64,000 bases of DNA from Entamoeba invadens IP1 (lineage: Eukaryota; Evosea; Mastigamoebida; Endamoebidae), in the NCBI RefSeq assembly GCF_000330505.1, contig NW_004440445.1, positions 298,646 through 362,645 on the forward strand, in the 5' to 3' direction. The translations under genes and the position numbers were made by a program. Position 1 is the first letter of the stretch; each line of letters opens with the position of its first letter. Shown piece by piece: positions 1 to 8,972 of the stretch. The notes beneath the pieces were generated by a model, which was not told the DNA's origin, made no database searches, and saw only the letters and a list, made by a program, of their open reading frames with translations.

Positions 1-1483
1 TAACAAATAATGTATATTGAAAATTTACAAATTAAATTTTATAAATTGTTTGAGAATGTGTTTAAATTTAAAGTTTTAACACCTTTTATGTTTTTGAAAT
101 ATATTAACGAATGATTAATTTTAAAATATTTTAAACAATGTTATGATGATATATATAATAAAACTTTTAAGCTTATCATACGAGAATATAAATAGCTCAC
201 AACCAAACACATGTACTATTTTTAATGTTGATAACAAATTAACAATTACTTAAATAATCAAATATAATTTATGATTTAATTTTATATAAAAACTTTATTG
301 TTTGAAAAAATATAATTAATTTTAAATTGTATAAATGTTAAGTGAAATTATTTTAAATTTATTCATTTTTTAAAATAATATATTGAAGATAAATGATCAC
401 AAACATATATTGAAAGTTCATTGCTATAAATTGAAATAAGTATTAAAAATATATTTAATGTCTGATTTGTGTACATTTCAAACTCTTAACAATACTCTTT
501 ATTAAATTTTTTTATATTTTCAAACATTGTTTTATATTTTGTAATTGTTTTATTATTTAATATTTCAGTTATTGATTTTTTAAAAACTATTAGTGTAATT
601 ATAAAACAGTTGTTGTGATTTTTTGAACTTATCACTTGACGATAATTTTATTCTTTTAAGAACAACTTTTAAGAGAAAAGGTGTTGTTTAAATGTGCCCG
701 TTTTATTTATAAATATATATTTTTTATATATTAACTTTTTGTATCATTTTATTGTTTTCATTTGTCACATTTTGTTATTATCGTTTTTTAATTTATCATT
801 TAAAAAATTCACAATCATAAACATTTACAAATGACAAAATTTACAAAAAAAACAAATGTTGAAAATATTCATACAAGTTTACAATTATTATTTAAAAAAA
901 ATAGGTTCAAACATGAGAATCTTTTCAATATTTTTCTTGTTGCCTCTTTTATGAATTTATTTGATGTTACATCAAACCATATCGATTAACCTTTTTGGAT
1001 TTTTTACCAACACGACTATTGTTGCCGAATAAAAGTTACCTTTTGTTTATTTTTTTATTATAAAAAACATCACACACTCATTCATTGTGTGATATTTCCC
1101 CAGCTATTTTTGATATCCTTTTTTTCTTTTTTTTACTTATTTAATAATTTCTTGTAATTTAATAAAATACAATAATGCAGAAGTTTCAATAATAACGAAA
1201 TAATTCTTGGCAATTTAAAAGAATTTTCACACAACAATAAGAAAACTCTGTCAAACAAGTTTGATTATTTTGCCGAATTACTGCTAACATATATAACCTC
1301 TTTTAGTTCATTTTTCTAAATAAATTTATTGTGCCAATTCTAAGCTAATCATTATTTCTCACCAAATATAATAAAATCCGAAACCATCTTTATTCTTTTG
1401 GTAAAAAGCATAACAAATAGAAAGTTCAACAAAAAATGGGAAAATAGAGTTATAAAGCAAAAACATTTTGCATAATAGTTTTA
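1..1483. other. AT-rich spacer, left window edge
   Basis: No gene, tRNA or other RNA gene was recognised. The sequence is nearly pure A/T with many homopolymer runs. The one distinct structure is a perfect 8-bp stem at 1069-1076 and 1086-1093 (ATCACACA / TGTGTGAT, 9-nt loop) in an otherwise featureless stretch. From about 900 to 1480 the base composition is slightly less extreme, which may reflect the promoter region of the gene at 1484. Confidence 0.6.
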
Positions 1484-1885
1484 ATGTTTGGATACGCGTC
1501 GAAGCACTTAACAACCATAAGAATTAATTCGGCAACTTTTCACATGGAACTTGATATTTCAATTGGAATGTCGTGCTCCTCGGCTTTCAAACCTGTTCTC
1601 AATTATTCACATTATGAATTCTTTAGAGGCTATGAACGTATAGAGACTCCAACAAGCTTCTGCCAATCAAGTCTTCAAGATGATGATTTGAAATCAGCCC
1701 AAAACAAGCGGTGGGAGATGCGGCAAAAGGTGGCTGCAGTTCGTGTTGCCAAAAAACTGGGGATGAGTAAAGCAGTGGCTTATTTGCAAAAGTCAAACCC
1801 TACGGACTATTCAAAGCTCTCGATATCAACATTGAAATACTGGGTGGAGCAGTCGAATGGGAGAAAAAGACGGTATTATGATTAA
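1484..1885 (+). CDS. Orphan small basic protein, possible helix-turn-helix
   Basis: A 133-residue open frame from an ATG, with base composition clearly richer in G/C than its flanks. I do not recognise the family. The C-terminal 60 residues (about 74-133) are basic and helical-looking. They contain the stretch VAAVRVAKKLGMSKAVAYLQ followed by LSISTLKYWVEQ, a spacing that resembles the DNA-binding helix-turn-helix at the N-terminus of some transposases and Myb/homeodomain-like proteins. No DDE catalytic domain follows, so this is either a small DNA-binding protein or a transposase remnant. The N-terminal 70 residues have no recognisable feature, and the true start could be the internal Met at about residue 21. 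No partner gene is adjacent. Confidence 0.5.
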   Translation: MFGYASKHLTTIRINSATFHMELDISIGMSCSSAFKPVLNYSHYEFFRGYERIETPTSFCQSSLQDDDLKSAQNKRWEMRQKVAAVRVAKKLGMSKAVAYLQKSNPTDYSKLSISTLKYWVEQSNGRKRRYYD

Positions 1886-2994
1886 ATAACTTGTTGTATA
1901 GAAGTGTTTTTTTATTTTTTATCCATTTCATACAAACAAGCGTATTTGTTTGAAAACATACCTTTTCTGTTTGAAACGAAATTTCACTGAAAACTCTAAA
2001 CCAACAAATAACACTGAAATTTAGGCAAAACCAAACCAAAACTAATTTCATATAATAACAAATAGTATAACAAGGTAAAATGCCTAATAATCATTTGATA
2101 GTTTTTAATAAATCATTCGATTTGAATTTTTATTGAAACAAATTTCAAACTTATTTTTTTGTTATAACCATTATATAGTTTATTTTTACTATATTTTTTG
2201 ATTCACAAAAATATGCTTTAAACAGCCAATAAAAATAAATTTTGTTTTTTCAAAAAAACTTTGCAATTATAAAGTCGATGCTAATTTATTTTTTTAGATT
2301 AGAAAAACAAAAAATCTGTTGAATTATTATTTCATTATTTGTATTTATTAATTTTATTATAAATGAAATTAAACATTGTATCCATAAATTAATAAAAATT
2401 GGTTAATTTCAATAAAAAAAAAATTCGAACCATTTTGTGGAAAAATCTTATCAATTAAAAATAAATAGTATTGAATTATCAATCAATTTATTTTATGTTT
2501 ATATTTTCAATTTATTTTAATTTGTTATTAATTTTTATAAAACAATTATCTAAGAAAACAAATATTATTTTTAAAAAATTAAAACAATAAATAATACATA
2601 AAATATACTATAATTTTTAATATATTTGAATTTATCAATTTTAACATTTACTAAAACGATAAAAATTGGTTTTAATTTTTTTAACAAAAAATGAAACAAC
2701 TCAAAAAAAAATTTAATTTTACTTTTAATCAATAAAATTGGTTGTTGTTATTATTAGTAAAAATAACTCAAAAAAACGGTCAAGTAAAAAAAATAAAAAA
2801 CGAAAAATTTCTTTCTTAAAAATATGGTAAATATTATTAAAAATATACTATTGATTTTACAGTATCAAAAAAATACTTTAAAAAAAAACATAGTAATTTA
2901 TGAATATTTTTATTATATATTTACTAATGAATTATTATCATTTTTTAGACACAGATCAATATCGGCAGAAAAACACAATCAATTGAAAATCAAT
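1886..2994. other. AT-rich spacer
   Basis: About 1.1 kb of nearly pure A/T. No gene is supported. An in-frame extension of the downstream RING gene reaches back to an ATG at 2824 (preceded by CTTAAAAAT). The added residues are low-complexity Ile/Asn/Tyr/Lys, as expected of translated spacer. Confidence 0.5.
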
Positions 2995-3510
2995 ATGAAA
3001 AAAAACGAAACACTTTTCCGTTATAAAATACCGACAAATACGATAATAAAAGAGCAATACCCAAGAAAAACGCAGAAAAACATCAAGAACAAAATGAGAA
3101 CTTGTAAATTCAACTCGAAAAGTGGTATGGAGGATCTCCAGTGTTTGTTGTGTCACAAGAATTCGGTCCGACCTGTTGTAACCAAGTGTGGCCATATGTT
3201 TTGTTGGGAGTGTGTTAGCCCTCTTCTCCCCTGTCCATGTCCATTCTGTAAAAGCCCATTGACGCTTCACTCTTTGACGTATATTTACGACGGCACCCAA
3301 GTGAAACCAAACGAAGTGACTCAAGAAGTTATACCACCGGACTCTTCAAACTCACCAACACAAGAAATTGTCAACACGTTCAGAAATTTCGATTTTGGTA
3401 GGACGCGTGTCGGTCCAAATCAAAATTCACTTTATGAACTCCCAAAATGGTTTGCCGTTGTTGTTATTTCGTTTGTTGTGTTGTTCCTCGTCATTATGTG
3501 GTTGCATTGA
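2995..3510 (+). CDS. RING-finger E3 ubiquitin ligase with C-terminal membrane anchor
   Basis: A cysteine-rich block starting near residue 48 has the C3HC4 RING pattern: CLLC, then CGHMFCWEC, then a final CPFC pair. The spacing and the CGH-FCW-C core are those of the RNF5/RMA1 family, ER-anchored E3 ligases of protein quality control. The last 20 residues form one hydrophobic segment ending in a short polar tail, which fits a tail-anchored membrane protein with the RING in the cytosol. The start is uncertain. ATGs at 2995, 3094 and 3127 all keep the RING, and an ATG at 2824 adds residues that look like translated spacer. Function is inferred from the RING plus tail anchor; the specific substrate pathway is unknown. 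Confidence 0.75.
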   Translation: MKKNETLFRYKIPTNTIIKEQYPRKTQKNIKNKMRTCKFNSKSGMEDLQCLLCHKNSVRPVVTKCGHMFCWECVSPLLPCPCPFCKSPLTLHSLTYIYDGTQVKPNEVTQEVIPPDSSNSPTQEIVNTFRNFDFGRTRVGPNQNSLYELPKWFAVVVISFVVLFLVIMWLH

Positions 3511-3625
3511 TTGGTTCAACCTTTTATTCTTATCAAACCACTCTCAGACTATTGAGACACTATTAAAAAATAAGAAATTGAAAGGAACAAAATGGACCAA
3601 CAACACCGGTTACACAAAAATGAAA

Positions 3626-4210
3626 TTAATTACAAACGGCATTCGAATGCGCCGCAATGTGATGTACAATTCGCTCCATTTCCCTGTCGCCATGGAAAAG
3701 TGTGATTTCATTTTGAGTCTTAAGCCTTTGTGTGATATTGTTATACACCAACTTCCCAATTTCAGTCACTTCGTCCGTCTTAACGACTACATTCTCAAAA
3801 ATGATTTCGCGAACAGTTTCAGCTCTCACTACACCGTTTTTCCCATCTGTCGTGTATGTATTAAAATCGACACCTAACAAGAAAAGAGTGTCAATAAGAA
3901 GGTGAAGCGTCTCAACTATTCTGTTTTTGTGATACCGTCGCACCGCAGTTTGTTCCGAAAGGCCTTCATGGACTTCGCTCATTTTTAATTCCTCGCATTT
4001 CTGTGTCACAATCGAGGAACAATCAAAACACGTCCCATCACCAAGACGGACATTTCCAATTTGTAAAAACGCCAAGATTTGCTTTTCCGTCTTCTTCCCC
4101 CGCACAGAGATGGTGACATCAGCATACTGCGTCAGAAGTGCAAGGAACGTTGCTTGTTGACACACTTGGTAATTCTTGAACTCAATATATGGTAACTTCT
4201 TCCCTGACAT
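3626..4210 (-). CDS. Unknown protein, 194 residues
   Basis: An intact frame starting MSGKKLPYIEFKNYQ with no recognisable domain, signal peptide or membrane segment. The middle (about residues 35-110) is mixed alpha/beta in character and the C-terminal half is helical and polar. Just upstream on the same strand, 4317 down to 4190, an open frame of 43 codons in a different phase has codon-like composition (MIGQRCETKIELKNN...). The two could belong to one protein interrupted by a single-base frame change. If so, the protein would be about 230 residues. The gene lies tail to tail with the RING gene, with about 115 bp between them. Confidence 0.55.
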   Translation of the reverse strand: MSGKKLPYIEFKNYQVCQQATFLALLTQYADVTISVRGKKTEKQILAFLQIGNVRLGDGTCFDCSSIVTQKCEELKMSEVHEGLSEQTAVRRYHKNRIVETLHLLIDTLFLLGVDFNTYTTDGKNGVVRAETVREIIFENVVVKTDEVTEIGKLVYNNITQRLKTQNEITLFHGDREMERIVHHIAAHSNAVCN

Positions 4211-4702
4211 TGAGTTCGCTCAGTTCTGAGTTTGCTTTAATCTTGGATTCAGAGGACGTTTTGACCGACACGTCGTTATTTTTAAGCTCTATTTTTGTTT
4301 CACACCTCTGCCCTATCATTTCGCACAATAACGTTTAACCTGCCGCCTTAAAAACAAAGTTATTTCGTTGTTCTATTTTATTTAAAACATTTGTACATCA
4401 ATTGATCTTATTGGCTATTATTTTGCCAATTCTACTAACTTGGTGGTATCAAAAAGTTAGGTAACCATCTTTATTCTGAGCCTGTCAAAACGTGGAAATT
4501 TCGCAAAGGCCTTTCACTTTTCTCGCTTTCGCTTTTAAAGTTTTTTTATTTTTTAAAACATTTTTCAGTTTTCGTGAATAAACAGCCAGAAAATTGTGTC
4601 AAGAAATTTCTAAATGGGAAAACAGCCAATCGGCTTTACAAAAATCCTTTTATTACAAATGCACGTTTTTGCACAAAATAGGATAGGGTATTTCCTCTTA
4701 CC
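4211..4702. other. Spacer between two minus-strand genes
   Basis: About 490 bp. The part nearest the gene at 3626-4210 (4211-4320) is coding-like on the minus strand, as described there. The rest is AT-rich with no feature. A plus-strand open frame at 4614-4802 runs antisense into the phosphatase and was not accepted. Confidence 0.4.
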
Positions 4703-6253
4703 TCAACACAAGTTTTCCATATGCGAAAACTCTGAAAACGACTCTGTTTCTGAGTTTGCCCACACAGCCTTAATTGACTCTTCGTCTTTGATTCTCACAT
4801 AATCCCTCCCATTTATCACAACAGCTGTCATCGTACCGTTGTTGATTAAAAGCCCGGCCGCGCAGTTTGTGAGTCCGCAGTAATGGCTCGAGCTGAAAAC
4901 GGTGACGACTCGGTTATTTTGTCTGAGCCCAATACCCATTTCCTCCGACTGGTGCGCTCTGATAATGAATCTCAGCCCGGAATTCTTTAGAAAAGTTTGG
5001 ATCGCGTCTTTTCCAAAAATGTACGTTCCTTTCCCTCTTCTGCTTGGTCCAAACCCGTCCCTACCCTTTGTCTTAATTAGCCCCTCCTCGCTTGAGTCTG
5101 CTGGATCGCACCACAACATTTCGTTAATGAGAGGGTCTTGACAATCACACGGTCTCTCAAATGTATCGATGAGTTGGAGTGCACAAAGTGACTCGGTGCA
5201 CAGCTCGTGCGCAATCCCGCCGTGCACACAAAACAGCTTGTTGTCCACCACAGCGCAGAGTGGAAGGCATTTGAATAAATTGTTGAACATGTTCCATACA
5301 TCGTACCCCCCTTTGTGCCCGTACTGGCTTTGGCACTGCCCAAGAAACGACATTTTCCCATAGGTCTCGATACTTCCATTGACTCGACTACACTCATGAT
5401 TACCCCTCAACATGAAGACCATGTCGGGAGCCAAAACCTTAAGAGCTATTAAGAAGCATATGACCTCAATTTGGTGAGTTCCTCGGTCAACGTAGTCTCC
5501 CAAAAACAAGTATTTGCAAGTACATATAGTTGTTGCAGGAACCAACCTGAAAAGCTGCGCCAGAGCAGTTGCATCTCTGTAATTTCCGTGTAAATCACCA
5601 ATGCAATAGCATGGGGGCTGTATTCGCACCACAGAGTTGTCCTTGAGCAAAATAGGTTTAGCGGCTTGAATCAGATTTGCAATGACATCGTACGTCAGTT
5701 TGGAAGGGCCGTTCCATTGATGTGACGACTCTCCATACTCAAATTTGTAGCCGTGGAGCGGTTTGAAGTTTGTTCTGAGTTCGTACAAGACGTAGAGTGC
5801 CGATTTTATAGCAGGGTCAATGATATCACTCACGTCGAGTTTGTGTATTCTGTGGTCTTCAAGAAGTTTGTCTTGGAAGTACTTCCTGCTGCTCTCTTCA
5901 AACATCACTAAATTGGAATTGAACTCAAAGCAATTCACATCGAGTTCGTACTCCGGTGCAGTCTGCTTGGTCTGGGTATTGTCCAACAACTTATCAAACT
6001 TGCTGAAGCTGTAGAGACATACACAGGTTTTCCCCGCAAAAATGCCCACAAAAAGTGGGTAAACAACGACTTTCAAAGATTGTCTTCCATGCATAATCCG
6101 AAACACGGTGCAGACTATCGGTTCGCCTCGTGAAATGAGCCACTGTGGAAACGGTTTTTCCATCGACACAAACCACCCGCGCACAGTGGTTACCTGGACA
6201 GTTTCGGGGCGTGTTTGAACGAAATATGTTTCAGTCTTTTCCTCGTTCGTCAT
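4703..6253 (-). CDS. PPP-family Ser/Thr protein phosphatase with N-terminal extension
   Basis: 516 residues. The C-terminal ~310 residues are a PP1/PP2A/calcineurin-type catalytic domain carrying the metal-binding signatures GDLHGN (219-224), GDYVDRG (252-258) and RGNHE (283-287), plus the later RAHQ motif holding a metal-ligand histidine. The substrate class is phosphoserine/phosphothreonine. The signature usually written GDIHG has Leu here, and the usual NYCG loop near the C-terminus reads SHYCG. About 180 residues precede the phosphatase. They have no tetratricopeptide or EF-hand pattern and do not match PP5 or PPEF by eye, so this is an atypical member whose N-terminal domain may target or regulate it. 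Catalytic residues appear intact. Confidence 0.88.
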   Translation of the reverse strand: MTNEEKTETYFVQTRPETVQVTTVRGWFVSMEKPFPQWLISRGEPIVCTVFRIMHGRQSLKVVVYPLFVGIFAGKTCVCLYSFSKFDKLLDNTQTKQTAPEYELDVNCFEFNSNLVMFEESSRKYFQDKLLEDHRIHKLDVSDIIDPAIKSALYVLYELRTNFKPLHGYKFEYGESSHQWNGPSKLTYDVIANLIQAAKPILLKDNSVVRIQPPCYCIGDLHGNYRDATALAQLFRLVPATTICTCKYLFLGDYVDRGTHQIEVICFLIALKVLAPDMVFMLRGNHECSRVNGSIETYGKMSFLGQCQSQYGHKGGYDVWNMFNNLFKCLPLCAVVDNKLFCVHGGIAHELCTESLCALQLIDTFERPCDCQDPLINEMLWCDPADSSEEGLIKTKGRDGFGPSRRGKGTYIFGKDAIQTFLKNSGLRFIIRAHQSEEMGIGLRQNNRVVTVFSSSHYCGLTNCAAGLLINNGTMTAVVINGRDYVRIKDEESIKAVWANSETESFSEFSHMENLC

Positions 6254-6609
6254 CGGTCTTTGCTCTCTATTTCCGCTCTCTTGTGTGGTGTTGTTCCTCC
6301 ACTCTTAATCTTTACTTGTCATTTTTTTATTTCTGTTTTTCTCATATAGATTTTATCGGAAGTTAAATCAATTATGAAAATTTTGTGTGGAACAATTAAG
6401 TAAATATCATGAGAAAAACTTAATTATCGTATAGTATACCGATAAAATTTAAACTAACTTATTTCATGCTAAAAATAACAAAGGTTAAATATTATTAAAT
6501 TTTAATTAATCCTATTTTGGTGAATTTCCAAATAAAAACAACAAACTACATATTAATAGTAAACAAAACTATAAAAATATCAAACAAAAAATCAACAATA
6601 AGACCATTC
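6254..6609. other. Spacer
   Basis: AT-rich region upstream of the phosphatase gene (minus strand) and downstream of the PTEN gene (minus strand). It presumably holds the phosphatase promoter and PTEN 3' end. No specific element recognised. Confidence 0.4.
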
Positions 6610-7992
6610 TTAAAGAAATGAAAATTGATTTCCAGTATTTGGATTTTCAACTTGAAAATTCTTGTCGACGAAAGGAGTTTGACTTTCGTGAGCAGAGTCT
6701 CTTCGTTTTGGGATTGGAGGTGGTTCTTTTTTCGGTTCACCGTTCTGGCATTTATCACTTTCGATATTTTCGTTTTTTTCTTCATTTTGTTTTTCGTCCA
6801 CAATTTGTTGTAATGGTTCGATTTTAAGTTCGTCAAAATTAAAAAGCTCGACCTTGGGCTGTTGATTTTTAGAAGGGAGTGGTGGTGGGGAGTTATTTTC
6901 CATTTCGTCGAGTGGCGTCTCTCTGACTTTTTTGACAATTTCCTTATGTTTTTCAACACTTTCCTTTTCGTTTCCGTCAAATCTTCTGAACGTGAATTTC
7001 AACGAAAAATCAGGAGGAAGTGCGTATTTATTTAAATTTGATCCTTCTGTCGGATCCATCATTTTGTCAATCTGCATGAGATAGTGTTTCCCTTCATCAA
7101 TGAAAAATGCATTCATCACAATTTTTCCCAAAACGATGACGCTTTGTTTAGTCGCGGCCGCCACCACCACAATAGTATCATTAACTATTTGTCTTTCATC
7201 AAAAGTGATTGAGTACATCCCTTTTTGTATTTTTGTGCAAACTTGTGGGAATCTACTGAGCAATATTTTTGGATCTGTTTGTGAGAGTGGAGCAAAGTAT
7301 AATACCGGTTTAATATAATCAGAAAAATCCGTCAGAGATATGACAGGTGAGAACCCCGTGATAAGAACTGATTTCAAAAGTACTTTAAAATCAGGAATAG
7401 GTACTAATGGAGTATGTACCTCTATCTCTCCCTCACTTTGAGTCTCTCTGAGAACTTGAAGGATATAAGAGAAGTAGAACGAATACCTAATCTGAGGCGG
7501 GGATGTCGACCCTTTCGATATCTTCGAGCGCTTCTTCGCAAAGAACTCCAGCGCTTCAGTGGCGTTACTGTATAACCCTAACGCCATAACAACACACGAA
7601 CAAACCAAACCAGTCCGACCACGACCCGCTCGACAATGAACACAAGCAACGTTGGATGTGTCACTTTTTAAGAAGGAAACAATGTCAGAGACAATTTTAA
7701 GCAAGTTGTTAAAGCGAGGTGGATGGTGATCAAGAAACCCAACATGTCTGACTCGATCGAAAAATCCAGTCGCGTCGTACGAAGTTTCCGTTAAATTCCA
7801 AATCATGTAGTGACTTGGGTGGTGTGTATTGAGATACTTTGCTATTTCATCCCTTGAATTTCTCCATTGTGAAGTGATCCCCGTAGCAGGGATACCCATA
7901 GCAACTAAATTCGGAAGTATGTATGTCAAGTCAAAAGTCTTCCCATTCACTGTCGTTAGATACTTGTCCTCCGCAACTAATTTACGTAACAT
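6610..7992 (-). CDS. PTEN-type phosphoinositide 3-phosphatase
   Basis: 460 residues from the ATG at 7992. The N-terminal domain follows PTEN closely: an FDLTYI-PN segment, the general-acid loop LDHHPP near residue 90, and the P-loop HCRAGRGRTG with catalytic Cys near 120. The two Arg in the loop replace the Lys pair that makes PTEN favour PIP3, keeping the positive charge. A C2-like beta domain follows at about 190-345. The tail (about 350-460) is low-complexity and charged, with two proline motifs, PPPLPSK and PPPIPKRR, that look like SH3 ligands. Expected role: dephosphorylation of PI(3,4,5)P3 at the plasma or phagosomal membrane, opposing PI3-kinase in motility and phagocytosis. The C-terminus lacks a clear PDZ ligand. 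Confidence 0.92.
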   Translation of the reverse strand: MLRKLVAEDKYLTTVNGKTFDLTYILPNLVAMGIPATGITSQWRNSRDEIAKYLNTHHPSHYMIWNLTETSYDATGFFDRVRHVGFLDHHPPRFNNLLKIVSDIVSFLKSDTSNVACVHCRAGRGRTGLVCSCVVMALGLYSNATEALEFFAKKRSKISKGSTSPPQIRYSFYFSYILQVLRETQSEGEIEVHTPLVPIPDFKVLLKSVLITGFSPVISLTDFSDYIKPVLYFAPLSQTDPKILLSRFPQVCTKIQKGMYSITFDERQIVNDTIVVVAAATKQSVIVLGKIVMNAFFIDEGKHYLMQIDKMMDPTEGSNLNKYALPPDFSLKFTFRRFDGNEKESVEKHKEIVKKVRETPLDEMENNSPPPLPSKNQQPKVELFNFDELKIEPLQQIVDEKQNEEKNENIESDKCQNGEPKKEPPPIPKRRDSAHESQTPFVDKNFQVENPNTGNQFSFL

Positions 7993-8972
7993 CAACTGTT
8001 ACAACAATTTGGGTTTCAAGTTTCTTATTTACTTGTTTTAGTTTGTCGTGTTAATTTCAGCAACATTACACTTTATTGGTGTTAATTAAAATGTTATACA
8101 ACTTGGGGTATTTAACTTCTTGAACACCTTAAATATCATTGAACTAAATTCAAGTGGTTTAAAAATCGGGAAATGTCGAGTTTATTTAATATTTCCCCCA
8201 TTTTTTAGAAGTTTATTATCTGTATATAATTACACAAGCTAAAAAAGGAAAAACATCTAAAATTACTTATATATCCCAGTAAAAACAGGTCAATTGAAAT
8301 ACAAGGGCGTTATTTTAAGTGTTAAGTATTTGATTTGAATGGATAAAATAATCGTTGTTTATATTGATTCAAATTATTAAATATGTATTATAAATGATTT
8401 GATGAATAACATATATCATAATTATAGTATTTTAATGTAAAGTAATGTAATTCAGAAAACAAATTCTATTTATTAATTAATTTAATAATAAATATATACT
8501 TTATTTGACTTATCTATATTTTAATTATTTAATATTAAAAATGTTAAAACTAGAAACTTAAATTATTTTTTTTTGTTAAAAAACAATTTGTTAAAACCAA
8601 AAATTCAATTTTTTCACTTTTTATTATAAAAAAATCTTTTTTAATTTGGTACAACAAATAACATTTTTTCATTTCATTATTTATTATTTGTTTTTTCAAC
8701 CAATTCAAAAAATAGTTGAATTCAATAATTAAATTATTAATAATTAATAAATAGTTTAACTGATGCCTATTTTAAACTTTAACCATTTATAACCATTAGT
8801 AATTCATATGAACTACAAATATAAATTGAATTTTTATGTAAAAACAATGAACAAATTTATTCAATATGCTTAATAAATTAGAATAATATACTATAATTAT
8901 AACTAAAGAGACTCTTATATGTTGAGTTATCACAAAGGAAGTAATTAAGTTAAAAAACAATAAAATCATACG
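7993..8972. other. Divergent promoter region between PTEN and exportin-7 genes
   Basis: About 980 bp between divergent genes, AT-rich throughout. The one distinctive element is the 12-mer TCGGGAAATGTC at 8166-8177, about 170 bp upstream of the PTEN start, which recurs in two other spacers of this window. No RNA gene recognised. Confidence 0.5.
8166..8177 (+). promoter_or_regulatory. Recurrent spacer 12-mer, copy 1
   Basis: TCGGGAAATGTC, identical to copies at 17325-17336 and 48814-48825. It is a GC-containing block inside very AT-rich noncoding DNA. A transcription-factor site is inferred only from recurrence. Confidence 0.4.

Noticed and set aside
2824..2994. N-terminal extension of the RING protein
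   Set aside because: Low-complexity residues with spacer composition; a later ATG is more credible, though a CTTAAAAAT context precedes 2824.
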